From positions 62,001-126,000 of the forward strand of contig NZ_FOFI01000001.1 in the NCBI RefSeq assembly GCF_900110605.1: a stretch of 64,000 bases of DNA, read 5' to 3'. Below, piece by piece: positions 32,921-42,373 of the stretch (the stretch's first letter is position 1; each line of letters opens with the position of its first letter). Position numbers and translations under genes: made by a program. The stretch comes from Epilithonimonas lactis. GTDB taxonomy: Bacteria; Bacteroidota; Bacteroidia; Flavobacteriales; Weeksellaceae. A model generated the notes under the pieces. It searched no databases. It was not told where the DNA came from and saw only the letters and a list, made by a program, of their open reading frames with translations.

Positions 32921-35635
32921 TTAAGATTTACTTCCTCCGATTTTATTGAATTTAAAAATCAAAGTCAACATAAAATAACGGCGCAAAATCAATTCTTCCT
33001 TATCTTCAACATAATTATCGCCAATCGTTCTCGTGATATTTTGACGCTGATTCAGTAAATCATAAACTTTGAATTTCAGCATCATCTGCTTCTTATAAAA
33101 CTGATAGGTCAAACTCGAATTCCAGAAATATGACGCTCGGTTGAAGCCTGCCGAAATGTTGGAATTGTTCGCGTATCGGAAATCATTTTCCCAGAAAAGG
33201 TCTTTCTTCAGGAAATAATTGGTCGTTCCGATGTTGACTGTTTGGTTGGCGATTTTCGTTTTGTCAAGGCTGTAATTGGTGTAATGCGAGTAAGAATAAT
33301 TGATTCCGAAGGACGAGCGAACATCCATTATGTCTTTCCAATTGAGCGTAACATTCAGTCTTGGATAGAGCGTGTAAATATCATTCGTGAATTGTGTCGC
33401 GTCCACAAAACCTTTTCTGTAGCTGTAACTTGTGGAGAAAGTCGGTGCAATTCTCAATCGGTTTCCGTTCCATTTGTAACTTTTGGAAAACGACGTGTTG
33501 AAGTTCGCACGCTTGTTTCCGCTGATGTTCGCGTATGTGCTGAACTGTTTTCCGGACTCATCAAAGTAAGAAAAATCCACAATGTCATTATTGATATAAC
33601 TGAAATTCATCGTCGCAAAAAAGTTGATTCCTCTCGCAACATCATTGGAATTATAATTAATATTCGTCGAGTTTTGCCACGTACTTTTCAAATCTTTATT
33701 TCCCTGAACGGTGATTAGCGGATTTGAAATATCAACAAAAGGATTCAGTTCCATCGCCGATGGAATCGTATAATTGGCATTGTTTGTAATTCTCAGACTC
33801 TTGCTTTTCGTGAATTTGTATTGCAACATCAAACTATATTCTGGCAGCACAAAATTCTTTTTGAGTGGAATATTTTCCTGATTGTAAATGGAATTGAGGT
33901 CAAGTTTCGAATAATTAAGATTCGCACCAGCACGGAACGTCAGTTTTTCTTTGTTGAGGTTGTAATTGATTTCAGTATTCAGAAAATCATTATTTTGAAT
34001 TAATGTATTTGATAACAGCGAATTGTAATTTGAATATTCATTTGAATTAGTGTCAAAATCATTCACAATTCTTTCGTTGCTCAAATTCTGATGGTCAAAA
34101 TTCATTTCTACAGAAACTGTCGCTGAGTCAGAAATTGGTTCAAAATATTTGAAGTTCGCTCCGAATGTATTTCTCGAATTTTTGGTCTGAGAAAACTGAT
34201 TTCGGTAATCATTATCTTCCGGCGTTTGGAAAAACAAAGTTTCCTGAAGATTGTAATTCCGGTTCACATTTTGCGCAAACGTATTATTGATGGAAGCCGA
34301 AAGCGAACGTCTTTCATTTTTGAATCGCCTTGTCAAACCAATCGTTGGACTGAAATTGTTGTTCTCAGAATTTCCCCTCACAGAACTTTTACTGCTGTTC
34401 AGATTCTCATCGTCTCGAAGTGTAAAAGTATTGCTGTCGCTGACATTATCAACCGAAGTGTTCGCAAAATTGGCGGAAATCGTAACATTGGTCAAAGAAT
34501 CGATTTTAAGATTAGCGTCCGTATTCGCATTGAATTTCCGCGTGTCAGAATTCCCATTTCGCTCCGAGTTTTTATCCAATTTATAATCCGGCAGAAAAGT
34601 GGTCCTCGAAGTTTTGGAATACGTTTCCAGATTGCTGTCGTTGTATTGCAGACTGAGCTTTTCCAAATCCAGATTGTCTCCGATTTTGTCCGCGTAATTG
34701 ATTCCGATAATCGAAGTTCGCATAATTCCGCTGTTGACAGCGCGGCCATTTACTGCCGAGTTTTTACTTCTGGTACCACCATTGTCAAAAAAACTATCGA
34801 CGGAAAATCCTGTGGTGTTGATGTTGTTGGAAGCCGCAATCAAAGCAATATTTCTATTCTTCTGGAATCTCGTCATAAAAAGATTGCCTTCATAACGTTT
34901 GTTGCTTCCGTAGCCCAGACTCAGATTACTGAGATTTCCCTTGTTATTTTTTTCATCGATGTTGAAGTTGACCGTCATACTGTCAGATTTCGGCGTTCTT
35001 CCGGTGAATTCTTCTTCTCTTGTTTTCGACGTTGTGAATTGAATTTTCTTAATGATGTCCGCAGGAAAAGTCTGCAAAGCAATCGTTCCGTCCTTATTGA
35101 AAAATGGTTTTCCGTTGATAAGAATTTTATTCACAGGTTTTCCATTAATCGTAATTTTTCCGTCTTCATCGGTTTCTACGCCTGGAATTTCCTTTAATAA
35201 TTCATCGATTTTTGCGTCAGGTTTTACTTTCAGATAGGAAGCCGTGTATTCAACCGTATCTTTTTTGATTTTGACAGGCGAAACCGTGATTTGAACTTCT
35301 TCAATACTCGTTACCAAATCTTTTACTAATTTGATGTTACCAAGTTCTTCATCTTTATTAATGACCTCGAATTTTTTAGAATAAGTTTTTAGTTTATCGC
35401 CCGTAATCTGTAAAAATGAAGGTTCGTTTTGAGTTGGAACTTTAAAGTTGAAATTCCCGTTTTTATTGGTTCCTGTAAAATTGATGATGGAAGAATCTTT
35501 TTGTTTGATGATTGAAACCGTCGCGTTTTCCAATGGCGCGTTATTGTCGTCGGTCACTTTTCCGCTTACGTTGTAAGTTTGGGCGTTTAGCCTCAGGCAA
35601 ATCAGAATCAAAAGGAAAAGGAATTTTCTCATCAA
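32921..35635 (-). CDS. outer-membrane beta-barrel protein with a carboxypeptidase-regulatory-like domain (TonB receptor-like)
   Basis: Signal peptide about 1-18, then a CarboxypepD_reg-like domain (YNVSGKVTDDNNAPLENATVSI), a plug-like region (KPDAKIDELLKEIPGVETDEDGKITINGKPVNKILINGKPFF), and a long Asn/Ser-rich beta barrel ending YFMLTLIFKFNKIGG. This fits the OMP_b-brl_3 outer-membrane family of Bacteroidota. Length is 904 residues. The ligand is unknown. An open frame on the opposite strand (34,226-35,197) is a shadow. Confidence 0.85.
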   Translation of the reverse strand: MMRKFLFLLILICLRLNAQTYNVSGKVTDDNNAPLENATVSIIKQKDSSIINFTGTNKNGNFNFKVPTQNEPSFLQITGDKLKTYSKKFEVINKDEELGNIKLVKDLVTSIEEVQITVSPVKIKKDTVEYTASYLKVKPDAKIDELLKEIPGVETDEDGKITINGKPVNKILINGKPFFNKDGTIALQTFPADIIKKIQFTTSKTREEEFTGRTPKSDSMTVNFNIDEKNNKGNLSNLSLGYGSNKRYEGNLFMTRFQKNRNIALIAASNNINTTGFSVDSFFDNGGTRSKNSAVNGRAVNSGIMRTSIIGINYADKIGDNLDLEKLSLQYNDSNLETYSKTSRTTFLPDYKLDKNSERNGNSDTRKFNANTDANLKIDSLTNVTISANFANTSVDNVSDSNTFTLRDDENLNSSKSSVRGNSENNNFSPTIGLTRRFKNERRSLSASINNTFAQNVNRNYNLQETLFFQTPEDNDYRNQFSQTKNSRNTFGANFKYFEPISDSATVSVEMNFDHQNLSNERIVNDFDTNSNEYSNYNSLLSNTLIQNNDFLNTEINYNLNKEKLTFRAGANLNYSKLDLNSIYNQENIPLKKNFVLPEYSLMLQYKFTKSKSLRITNNANYTIPSAMELNPFVDISNPLITVQGNKDLKSTWQNSTNINYNSNDVARGINFFATMNFSYINNDIVDFSYFDESGKQFSTYANISGNKRANFNTSFSKSYKWNGNRLRIAPTFSTSYSYRKGFVDATQFTNDIYTLYPRLNVTLNWKDIMDVRSSFGINYSYSHYTNYSLDKTKIANQTVNIGTTNYFLKKDLFWENDFRYANNSNISAGFNRASYFWNSSLTYQFYKKQMMLKFKVYDLLNQRQNITRTIGDNYVEDKEELILRRYFMLTLIFKFNKIGGSKS

Positions 35636-35702
35636 TAGTTTTTAATGGTTAGAAGTTAGATTGGAAATTAGACCAATGTTAAATGCCAATTGCTAAAAAT
35701 AG

Positions 35703-35730
35703 AAAAAACCCCTGAAATTCAGAGGTTTTA
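35703..35730 (-). terminator. intrinsic terminator for the BON/SH3 gene pair
   Basis: On the minus strand AAAACCTCTGAA pairs with TTCAGGGGTTTT (one mismatch), followed by T residues. It lies 26 bases past the stop at 35756. Confidence 0.7.
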
Positions 35731-35755
35731 ATATGATTTTAAATCGTTTTGAAAA

Positions 35756-36172
35756 TTAAGCTTTCAAATATCTTGCATAAGCATAACCTTCTTCGCCGTC
35801 AGCTGTTTTGATTTTCCACCAGTCATCGGAAGATTGCTCTACCAAAGTTACGGTTTCACCTTTTGCAGCTTTTCCAACAATAGAAGCGTCAGTTGAAGGC
35901 TCTTGACGGATGTTCAAGTTAGAATCATCTGTTGCAACAGTCAAAGTCGCACCAGCAGCCAATCCAGAAACCTGAACATCGATGTTGATATCGGTTGCCG
36001 TATAAGAAGAGTCGATAGCGCCTAAAGCATTCCAAACTGAATCTTTTGAAGCGCTGTTGGCCGCTTTTCCTGTGATGTACAAAACGCCATCCTGCTCTTG
36101 TACAGAAAGGTCAGAAAGTCCAGCAGACTGAGCTGCAGAAACTACGCTTGCGTATTTATCTTGTAAGCTCAT
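35756..36172 (-). CDS. BON-like plus SH3 domain protein
   Basis: This is a 138-residue protein without a signal peptide. The first 70 residues (LQDKYASVVSAAQSAGLSDLSVQEQDGVLYITGKA) have BON-like alternation. The last 60 (LNIRQEPSTDASIVGKAAKGETVTLVEQSSDDWWKIKTADGEEGYAYARYL) are a clear bacterial SH3_3 domain. It resembles the BON-LysM protein YgaU/KbpA in layout, with SH3 replacing LysM. It starts 2 bases after the BON lipoprotein gene stop. The ligand is unknown. Confidence 0.8.
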   Translation of the reverse strand: MSLQDKYASVVSAAQSAGLSDLSVQEQDGVLYITGKAANSASKDSVWNALGAIDSSYTATDINIDVQVSGLAAGATLTVATDDSNLNIRQEPSTDASIVGKAAKGETVTLVEQSSDDWWKIKTADGEEGYAYARYLKA

Positions 36173-36174
36173 AA

Positions 36175-36654
36175 TTATTTAACTGTTATTTTGTTATCGT
36201 ATTTACCAATTTTCAAAGCATCTACAGACTCTTTCACTTTTCTTGCGTTAGCAGCAGTGGTAGTTCCTGTCAATGTCAAAGTTCCTGCAACATCTTCAGC
36301 TTTCACGCCAGGGATGTCTTTCAGTGCTGTGTTTACTTTTGTTAGAACCGCAGCGTCCACCACGTTTACTTCTACTGGCGCAGCTACAGGAGCTACAGTT
36401 GCCATATCGTGAACATCTTTCACACCTTCTACTTTTTTCAAAGCGTCGATAGCAGCTTGTTTGTCAGCTTCGGTTGCGAAAACACCGCTCAAGTGTGCTT
36501 TGCCTTCCTTCACTTCCACAGAAGTTCCTGGGTAAGCGGTAAGTGTTGTGGTTGCCTGTGATGTCAACTCTGCATCAGAGACTTTCTTTTTACAAGAAAC
36601 AGCCGTCATTGAGACCATCAGGGCAAGAGCAGCGATTTTAATTGTTTTTCTCAT
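36175..36654 (-). CDS. BON-domain lipoprotein
   Basis: The signal sequence ends in a lipobox-like SMTAVSC (Cys21). Two BON-type repeats follow (SDAELTSQATTTLTAYPGTSVEVKEGKAHLSG; LTKVNTALKDIPGVKAEDVAGTLTLTGTT), the second ending VKESVDALKIGKYDNKITV. BON domains bind phospholipid and maintain the envelope (OsmY/BON family). Length is 159 residues. It is directly followed by the BON/SH3 gene, so they form one operon. Confidence 0.85.
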   Translation of the reverse strand: MRKTIKIAALALMVSMTAVSCKKKVSDAELTSQATTTLTAYPGTSVEVKEGKAHLSGVFATEADKQAAIDALKKVEGVKDVHDMATVAPVAAPVEVNVVDAAVLTKVNTALKDIPGVKAEDVAGTLTLTGTTTAANARKVKESVDALKIGKYDNKITVK

Positions 36655-36837
36655 AGTGATTAAATTAATTTATGTTTTTTAAGCAGTAAAATTAATGCCA
36701 AAAGGATTTGTGTTGATTTTTCGGTCATTTAAATTTTAAACTTTCACTTATTGTAAAATTAATTTTTTTTTCGATACGGAAATTAATTTTAAATAAAATT
36801 AACAGTTTTATGAGGACAAGATTTTTAAAATAAAAAT

Positions 36838-36863
36838 GAGAACGCAAAATGAATTGCATTCCC
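36838..36863 (-). terminator. intrinsic terminator for the repetitive beta-helix gene
   Basis: On the minus strand GAATGCAA pairs with TTGCGTTC (one G-T pair), followed by TCATTTTTATTTT, 26 bases past the stop at 36889. Confidence 0.55.
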
Positions 36864-36888
36864 ATCTGTATAAAAAGTAGTTAAGTTA

Positions 36889-39525
36889 TTAGAAAGAAAT
36901 CGTGTTCACTGTTGCAGAAGCAGACGTTGTAGTCGTGCTTTTCAAAGTTGCTCCGGTTGTAGAATAGGTTCCGCCAGTGTACAATCCCCAAGCGGTTGCG
37001 CCGCCTACGAAACTTCCACCTGTGTAACTTCCACCGAAATAGATTTTATACTGCGTTGATTTGGCTAAATTCGGACTTGAGAAGTGGAAATAGTAAACGG
37101 CATTTTTCGGTTTGAAGGTCACCATTTCTGTTCCCGCTGCATTTTCGATGTGTAACAAAGAAGTAGCTGCCAACTGCGCCGAAGATTTGATGTACATACT
37201 CACTTGGCTGGAAGCTGTTCCCATTGCTTTGGTCATATTGGCGTTTGAACCAGCAGAAATCAATGTTCCGCCGTTCATCAGAAAAGTTCCGTTGTAATCA
37301 ATGCCCTCCTCAGGCTGACTTGTAGGTCCGTTGACGATGGTTGTTCCGCCGGAAATTGTAATGTTTCCATTGCTGTCAATCGCATCGCTTCCTGTCACAA
37401 TATTGATTCCGCCTGTGATGTATAAGTGACTTCCGTCATTTCCTTCAGTTCCGCCAGAAACTGTTCCGTAAGTCGCATTGATGCCGTCGTTTGATGCGGT
37501 AATATTGTTGACGCCACCAGCGAAAGTAATCAAAGGTGCTTCAACACCTTCTCCAACGCCGGAAGTTGCGGAGATTGCAGAAACAGTGTTTGTTCCGCCA
37601 TTAATCGTTACAGAAACATCAGAATGAATGCCGTCATCCGTAGAAGTGAACGTGTTGTTTCCATTATTAATGACAATCGCTTTTGCGGCAACCAAAGTTT
37701 TCGGGTGAGAATAATCTGTTCCGGAAACCAATAATCTTGCGCCAGTTGTTGTAATCTTCAAAGTTGGATTTCCGGTTGCTGTTCCGATGGTGACTTGGCC
37801 GTCAGACTTAATTCCTTTACCAGCAATTCCTGAACTGTTTGTAGTTAATGAGCCACCGCTGATAATGACGTTTGCATCGCCCGAAATTGCAGCAGAAGAA
37901 TAAGAATCTGTTGCTCCGGTTGCGTTCGTATATTTTGCACCAGCTCCAGCTGTAGTGATATTAATTGTTCCACCAGAAATTTCGATATCAGCATCTGCAG
38001 AAATTCCTTTTGTTCCGGTCGCGGTCGTAGTTCCGGTCACTGTAACAGTTCCGCTTGAGATTGTAACTTTTCCATCTGCTTTGATTCCTGTTGGGTAAGA
38101 TGGGTCGAATCCGCTTCCAGAAGCATTAAGCAAGGTGGCCCCTGAAAGATTCACAGTCGTGTTTCCGCCGGAGATGGTTACGTTTCCATCCGCTTTGATG
38201 CCTTTGCTTGCAGTTCCGGAATTGGTTAAGATTAATGTTCCGCCAAGAATGTTGATATCAGTGTCAGAAGAAATCGCAGAAGATGAGTAAGAATCTGCAA
38301 CGCCCGTTGTATTGGTGTAGGCTGCTCCGTTTCCAGCCGTTGAAATCGTGATGCTTCCGCTGTTGATGTTAATTTCTTTACCTGTCGAAATTCCTTTTCC
38401 GCCGTTTGCTGTTGAAGCCAAAGTTAAATTAATGGTCGCGTCGCTCACAGTCAAAACGCCATCAGTTTTAATTGCAGTAGAGTAGGAAGGGTCAAATCCA
38501 GTTCCTGAAGCCGTAAGAACTGCCGCTCCGGAAAGATTTGCCGTAATATTTCCGCCACTGATTGTGATATTCCCTTTTGCGCTGATTGCTTTGGATTGCG
38601 CTCCAGTTAAAATTAGATTAATGGTTCCGCTGGAAATATTAATGGTGTTACTTCCGGTTTTGATTCCCTTCACATCAGGCGAAGCCAAAGTTGAGGTTAT
38701 CGAACCGCCTGAAATCGAAACTGCTGCATCGCCTGCGTCAACCGCGTCGCCAACTGCTGTAATTATCAAAGTTCCGTTGCTCATCGTGAAACCTTCGGAG
38801 TGCAGCCCGTCAGAAGCTGCGCCAGTTATTGTGATTGTTCCATTTTGAATTTCGATATCTTTTGAGGTGGAAACGCCGTGTTTTTTGACGCCATTAATAT
38901 TCAGATTTCCTGTTCCGGTGAAAATGATTTTTCCATCGGTTTGTAAAGCGCCGTTCTTGGTATTTGTAGAACCGTCAGTTAATGAACTTGTTGTTCCAGC
39001 TTGCAAAGAAAAAGTATTCGTCTGTGCGCCAGTTACGATAATTGCTGGTCCTGCCGCATTCGTCAGATTAAGATTATTAAGAACAAATTTTGCGGGTGAA
39101 GTAGAACTCATTGTCAGACTTCCGCTCGTGCTTGCTCCCAAAAGATTGTATTCTAAATTGCTTGTCGTAGAAGTTGAGGTTACAGCTACCGTTCCGCCAG
39201 TCGCAGTGATGGTTACGCCGCTTGCAGAATAAGGATTGATAATCGTTGCGTTATCCGTTCCGTTGTAGATGATGTAGATTTTGTCAAGATTGACGGCGTT
39301 ATTGGTGAATGTCAAACTGTCAATCACATTTTTTCTGATATCCAAAGTGTTGGTCTGCCCACTCAGTTTGAATTTCGAATAGGTATTGTCCAATTTGATG
39401 CTGTCCACCGAAGCAATTGGTGACGCGTACATCGTATTGCCGGAATTATGAATGACCACTTTTTGCTGAGCTTTCATCGAAAAAGAGAAAAGTAGCACTA
39501 CTATTAATAAGATAGACTTTCTCAT
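36889..39525 (-). CDS. secreted repetitive beta-helix protein, Cthe_2159-like carbohydrate-binding domain
   Basis: The signal peptide (about 1-19) is followed by a long Gly/Ser/Thr/Asn-rich region of short repeats of the type ISGGx(I/T) and GIKSDG/GISADAD. These match the Cthe_2159 calcium- and polygalacturonate-binding beta helix. Two tandem units of about 120 residues begin SGGNITANLSGAAVLTASG and SGGNTTVNLSGATLLNASG. Length is 878 residues. It overlaps the T9SS-tagged gene by 4 bases (ATGA), so both are probably co-translated. The carbohydrate ligand is unknown. Confidence 0.82.
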   Translation of the reverse strand: MRKSILLIVVLLFSFSMKAQQKVVIHNSGNTMYASPIASVDSIKLDNTYSKFKLSGQTNTLDIRKNVIDSLTFTNNAVNLDKIYIIYNGTDNATIINPYSASGVTITATGGTVAVTSTSTTSNLEYNLLGASTSGSLTMSSTSPAKFVLNNLNLTNAAGPAIIVTGAQTNTFSLQAGTTSSLTDGSTNTKNGALQTDGKIIFTGTGNLNINGVKKHGVSTSKDIEIQNGTITITGAASDGLHSEGFTMSNGTLIITAVGDAVDAGDAAVSISGGSITSTLASPDVKGIKTGSNTINISSGTINLILTGAQSKAISAKGNITISGGNITANLSGAAVLTASGTGFDPSYSTAIKTDGVLTVSDATINLTLASTANGGKGISTGKEININSGSITISTAGNGAAYTNTTGVADSYSSSAISSDTDINILGGTLILTNSGTASKGIKADGNVTISGGNTTVNLSGATLLNASGSGFDPSYPTGIKADGKVTISSGTVTVTGTTTATGTKGISADADIEISGGTINITTAGAGAKYTNATGATDSYSSAAISGDANVIISGGSLTTNSSGIAGKGIKSDGQVTIGTATGNPTLKITTTGARLLVSGTDYSHPKTLVAAKAIVINNGNNTFTSTDDGIHSDVSVTINGGTNTVSAISATSGVGEGVEAPLITFAGGVNNITASNDGINATYGTVSGGTEGNDGSHLYITGGINIVTGSDAIDSNGNITISGGTTIVNGPTSQPEEGIDYNGTFLMNGGTLISAGSNANMTKAMGTASSQVSMYIKSSAQLAATSLLHIENAAGTEMVTFKPKNAVYYFHFSSPNLAKSTQYKIYFGGSYTGGSFVGGATAWGLYTGGTYSTTGATLKSTTTTSASATVNTISF

Positions 39526-40013
39526 TTCTTAATAAATTTAATCGTTACACCATTCGCCTGAACCAAATAAACACCAGCGTTCAGTTTAGAAACATTGATG
39601 TCTTCATCAGATTTGTAGGTTCCTGAAACCACCAATTTCCCTTCGAGATTATAGATTTTGACATCCAGAGATTTTGCCTCAGATTTGATTCTGATGTAAT
39701 CTGTGGAAGGATTTGGATAAAGTTGAAGATTGCTTTTATTAAGACCGACATTCTGAGTTGCCAAAACTTCATCAGTAAAAATAATTTTCTGGATAATGCT
39801 AACAGGAATACTTGTTTCCGTAGAATTGGCTTCAGATTTAACCAAGAGATTGTCTCCCGAAAAATAAAGTTTTCCCGATGCCGAAACATTGAAGCCTTGC
39901 TCAGTTCCCGTGTAATATTTTATTTTAACGCCTGTCTGTGCGAATCCAAAAACGCCGGCAAACATTAGAAAAATAAAAGACACTTTACTGAAAAAGTGAT
40001 AGTTATTGTTCAT
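39522..40013 (-). CDS. T9SS type A sorting-domain protein
   Basis: This is a short secreted protein (163 residues): signal peptide (about 1-25), a small beta region, then the Por secretion C-terminal sorting domain (NLQLYPNPSTDYIRIKSEAKSLDVKIYNLEGKLVVSG...LNAGVYLVQANGVTIKFIKK). That domain directs export across the outer membrane by the type IX system. The short first half (KIKYYTGTEQGFNVSASGKLYFSGDNLLV) has no recognised function. Its stop overlaps the start of the Cthe_2159-like gene, and it carries the operon promoter. Confidence 0.85.
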   Translation of the reverse strand: MNNNYHFFSKVSFIFLMFAGVFGFAQTGVKIKYYTGTEQGFNVSASGKLYFSGDNLLVKSEANSTETSIPVSIIQKIIFTDEVLATQNVGLNKSNLQLYPNPSTDYIRIKSEAKSLDVKIYNLEGKLVVSGTYKSDEDINVSKLNAGVYLVQANGVTIKFIKK

Positions 40014-40032
40014 TTTTAATTATTTTAATGAA

Positions 40033-40040
40033 CAAAAATA
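40033..40040 (-). promoter_or_regulatory. -7 box TATTTTTG for the T9SS/beta-helix operon
   Basis: On the minus strand this matches TAnnTTTG, 19 bases before the ATG at 40013. Confidence 0.5.
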
Positions 40041-40193
40041 TCTTTACTATATTAATGATGAAAATAAATGCGGAGAATTAGGAAAATGTGTCGGTTTTTG
40101 GAGTAATTGATAATATTAGTGAGGAAATGGTTGTATAATGATATTTTGAATCACAGAATTTTAATATGCTAAGCAAAATCTTTATTAAGGAAA

Positions 40194-40922
40194 TTAATAT
40201 TTGATTGTGATGCTGTTTTCTTTTCCAATCCTTTTTAATCTTTCAACATATTCAGTATTAATTTTTGCCGTAGATGTTTGTATTTCTTCTGTGCCGTCAG
40301 GATACACTATTTTTGATACGTAATCTTTGGGATTCAAAGCATTTGAGAAAGCTGTATTGAGTAATTCTTTTGCTCTTTCAATTTCTCCAACCTTTATTAA
40401 TATTTGAATCTTAGAAATCTCACTAGTTGTTAAATTAATATTTTCATCATTAAGGATTAAATCTTTTAATGATATTAAATCAATGTTTTTTTCTAGAAAT
40501 GGTCTTAAGTAATCATTGAGGTGAGAATGAATCTCCATCTCTAAATTTTCTTTTGTTGTATTTTTGTGTAATTCATACCAGTAATCATTTCCTTTGACTA
40601 ATTGTCCAAGTCTAGTGCTTATTTGACAATCGTATTCACGAATAAATTTAGGGATTTCATTATTCCCATTCTCGGTATAGATTTCCGTCGCAAAAAAACC
40701 AATGTTGAAAGTAAATGAAACATTATCTTGATGATTCCATCTACTTTTTTGGATATTTACAACTTGAGTTAATTCGCTTATATTTTTATTAAAACCATTT
40801 CCATTTTTTCTAAATTCTAACTCTTTAAAAAATGGATAGACAATATTTTTCAATATTTCATTGAACTCTAATTGCAGGTTCCGTTCAACCTTATTCTTTT
40901 TTTTAAATAAAAACTGAAACAT
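40194..40922 (-). CDS. DUF4304 domain protein
   Basis: This 242-residue cytoplasmic protein has a DUF4304-like N-terminal half (FNEILKNIVYPFFKELEFRKNGNGFNKNISELTQVVNIQKSRWNHQDNVSFTFNIGFF). The C-terminal 80 residues (KIQILIKVGEIERAKELLNTAF) may be a short helical repeat. It is AT-rich compared with its neighbours. The function is unknown. Confidence 0.75.
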   Translation of the reverse strand: MFQFLFKKKNKVERNLQLEFNEILKNIVYPFFKELEFRKNGNGFNKNISELTQVVNIQKSRWNHQDNVSFTFNIGFFATEIYTENGNNEIPKFIREYDCQISTRLGQLVKGNDYWYELHKNTTKENLEMEIHSHLNDYLRPFLEKNIDLISLKDLILNDENINLTTSEISKIQILIKVGEIERAKELLNTAFSNALNPKDYVSKIVYPDGTEEIQTSTAKINTEYVERLKRIGKENSITIKY

Positions 40923-40937
40923 AATTCAAGCGATTTC

Positions 40938-42113
40938 TCATTTTATCCTCAAAAACTCCTTCGCCAACTCAATCATTTTCGGGTCGCCGGTGTATTTCCC
41001 TTTTTCGTCGGAGAGTTTTACGGTTGGAATCCATTCATTATTAATGCCTTTTACACTGATGAGTTTCATAACGATGTTCATTGGTTTCAGTCCAACATCA
41101 TTTGTCAGATTAGTCCCGATTCCGAAAGAAATTCCGATTCTTCCTTTGCAGTAATTGGTGATTTCCTCCACTTTTTCAAGATTCAAACCGTCTGAGAAAA
41201 TAATATATTTGAACAAAGGATTGATGCCTTGCTTCTGATAATGCGCAATCGTTTTGTCCGCAAATTCCAACGGGTCGCCGCTGTCGTGACGAACGCCGTC
41301 AAACAACTTTGCAAATTTCTTGTCAAACTGCTGGAAGAACACTTCCGTCGTGTAAGTGTCGGAAAGTGCAACGCCCAAATCACCGCGATAAACATCCACC
41401 CAATTTTCCAACGCGATAGAATTCGCCATCTTGAAACCAAATTCCGCCGCGTGGAACATAAACCATTCGTGCGCGTGTGTCCCAATTGGTTTTACATTGT
41501 AAAGCATCGCTAGATGAACATTCGAAGTTCCAGTGAAAGTGGATTTCTTATCCTGAATCAAAGCGTCCATCACCAATCTGTGAACTTTGTAAGAATGTCT
41601 TCTTCTCGTCCCAAACTCTGCAAACGGAACACCGAGTTCTGTCAAATGAACTGCTTTTTCAACGGTTTTGTCAATGACTTCTTCATTGGTTTGTCTTTCC
41701 AGATGATTCATTTCATAATGAAGTTCACTAATGAGCGCCAGCAAAGGAACTTCCCAAAGAATTGTTCTGTACCAAAGTCCTTCGACGGAAACTTTAAGCT
41801 CGTTCCCGATTTGCTCAATTTTCACTTCAGATGGGTCGTAATGAAAACCTTCCAGAAAATCGAGGTAGGGAAGGGCGAGATAAGGACAGGTGACTTTCAG
41901 ATATTTTTTTTCGTCTTTGGTGAGTTTCAGTTCTGCCATTGCGTTGACAGATTTTCTGAGTTCGTCTGCAAAACCTTCCGGAAACTCGTGTTTGCCACGG
42001 TTGATGAATTCGTATTTTACAATTTCGTTGGTAAATAATTTCACGACTGCATTTTGCATTGTGATTTTATAAAAGTCATTATCCAGAATAGAATTCAGCC
42101 GAACCTCGCGCAT
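40938..42113 (-). CDS. pncB: nicotinate phosphoribosyltransferase
   Basis: It makes nicotinate mononucleotide from nicotinate and PRPP in NAD salvage. The family signature is present: N-terminus LDNDFYKITMQNAV, FGTRRRHSYKVHRLVMDAL, HAHEWFMFHAAEFGF, DGVRHDSGDPLEFADK and the C-terminal FSDGLNLEKVEEI, plus ISFGIGTNLTND. Length is 391 residues. A -7 box TAGATTTG lies 16 bases upstream. Confidence 0.95.
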   Translation of the reverse strand: MREVRLNSILDNDFYKITMQNAVVKLFTNEIVKYEFINRGKHEFPEGFADELRKSVNAMAELKLTKDEKKYLKVTCPYLALPYLDFLEGFHYDPSEVKIEQIGNELKVSVEGLWYRTILWEVPLLALISELHYEMNHLERQTNEEVIDKTVEKAVHLTELGVPFAEFGTRRRHSYKVHRLVMDALIQDKKSTFTGTSNVHLAMLYNVKPIGTHAHEWFMFHAAEFGFKMANSIALENWVDVYRGDLGVALSDTYTTEVFFQQFDKKFAKLFDGVRHDSGDPLEFADKTIAHYQKQGINPLFKYIIFSDGLNLEKVEEITNYCKGRIGISFGIGTNLTNDVGLKPMNIVMKLISVKGINNEWIPTVKLSDEKGKYTGDPKMIELAKEFLRIK

Positions 42114-42129
42114 AAAAATATCGTTTACA

Positions 42130-42137
42130 CAAATCTA
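42130..42137 (-). promoter_or_regulatory. -7 box TAGATTTG for pncB
   Basis: On the minus strand this matches TAnnTTTG, 16 bases before the pncB ATG. Confidence 0.5.
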
Positions 42138-42167
42138 AGGAATTTTGTTGAGGAGATTTTGATGAAG

Positions 42168-42327
42168 AAAAAAATAACACAAAGGCACAAAGGATTTATT
42201 TTTAAAATGCTCTGTTGTAAGACACAAAGTTTTAATGTCATTAAAAACAAAAAAATCAAAGATTTTCTTGTGCCTTAAAGCATTAAGAAGAGAAAATAAC
42301 TCCTTGTGTCCTTGTGTTATTTTTTTA
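42168..42327. repeat. long hairpin-forming intergenic repeat
   Basis: AAAAAATAACACAAAGGCAC (starting 42,168) has an inverted partner at 42,301-42,326 (TCCTTGTGTCCTTGTGTTAT...) with one mismatch. The centre is AT-rich and contains CTTTGTG/CACAAAG-like words. It lies between divergent genes (pncB and the small membrane protein). Apparent reading frames here are shadows of the repeat. Confidence 0.65.
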
Positions 42328-42373
42328 AACATCATAAAATTTACAATTCTTACTTTTGCAAAAATGATTTGAA

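Noticed and set aside
34226-35197. 323-residue frame on the plus strand inside the outer-membrane barrel gene
   Set aside because: It lies fully antisense to a well-supported gene, has no recognisable domain, and is a shadow of the codon usage there.
38564-39232. Two plus-strand frames rich in Pro/Val/Ala within the beta-helix gene
   Set aside because: They are antisense shadows of the Gly/Ser/Thr-rich repeat and have no independent support.
42054-42335. Two small frames over the hairpin near 42,168-42,327
   Set aside because: Their sequences come from the inverted repeat and have no ribosome site or domain.
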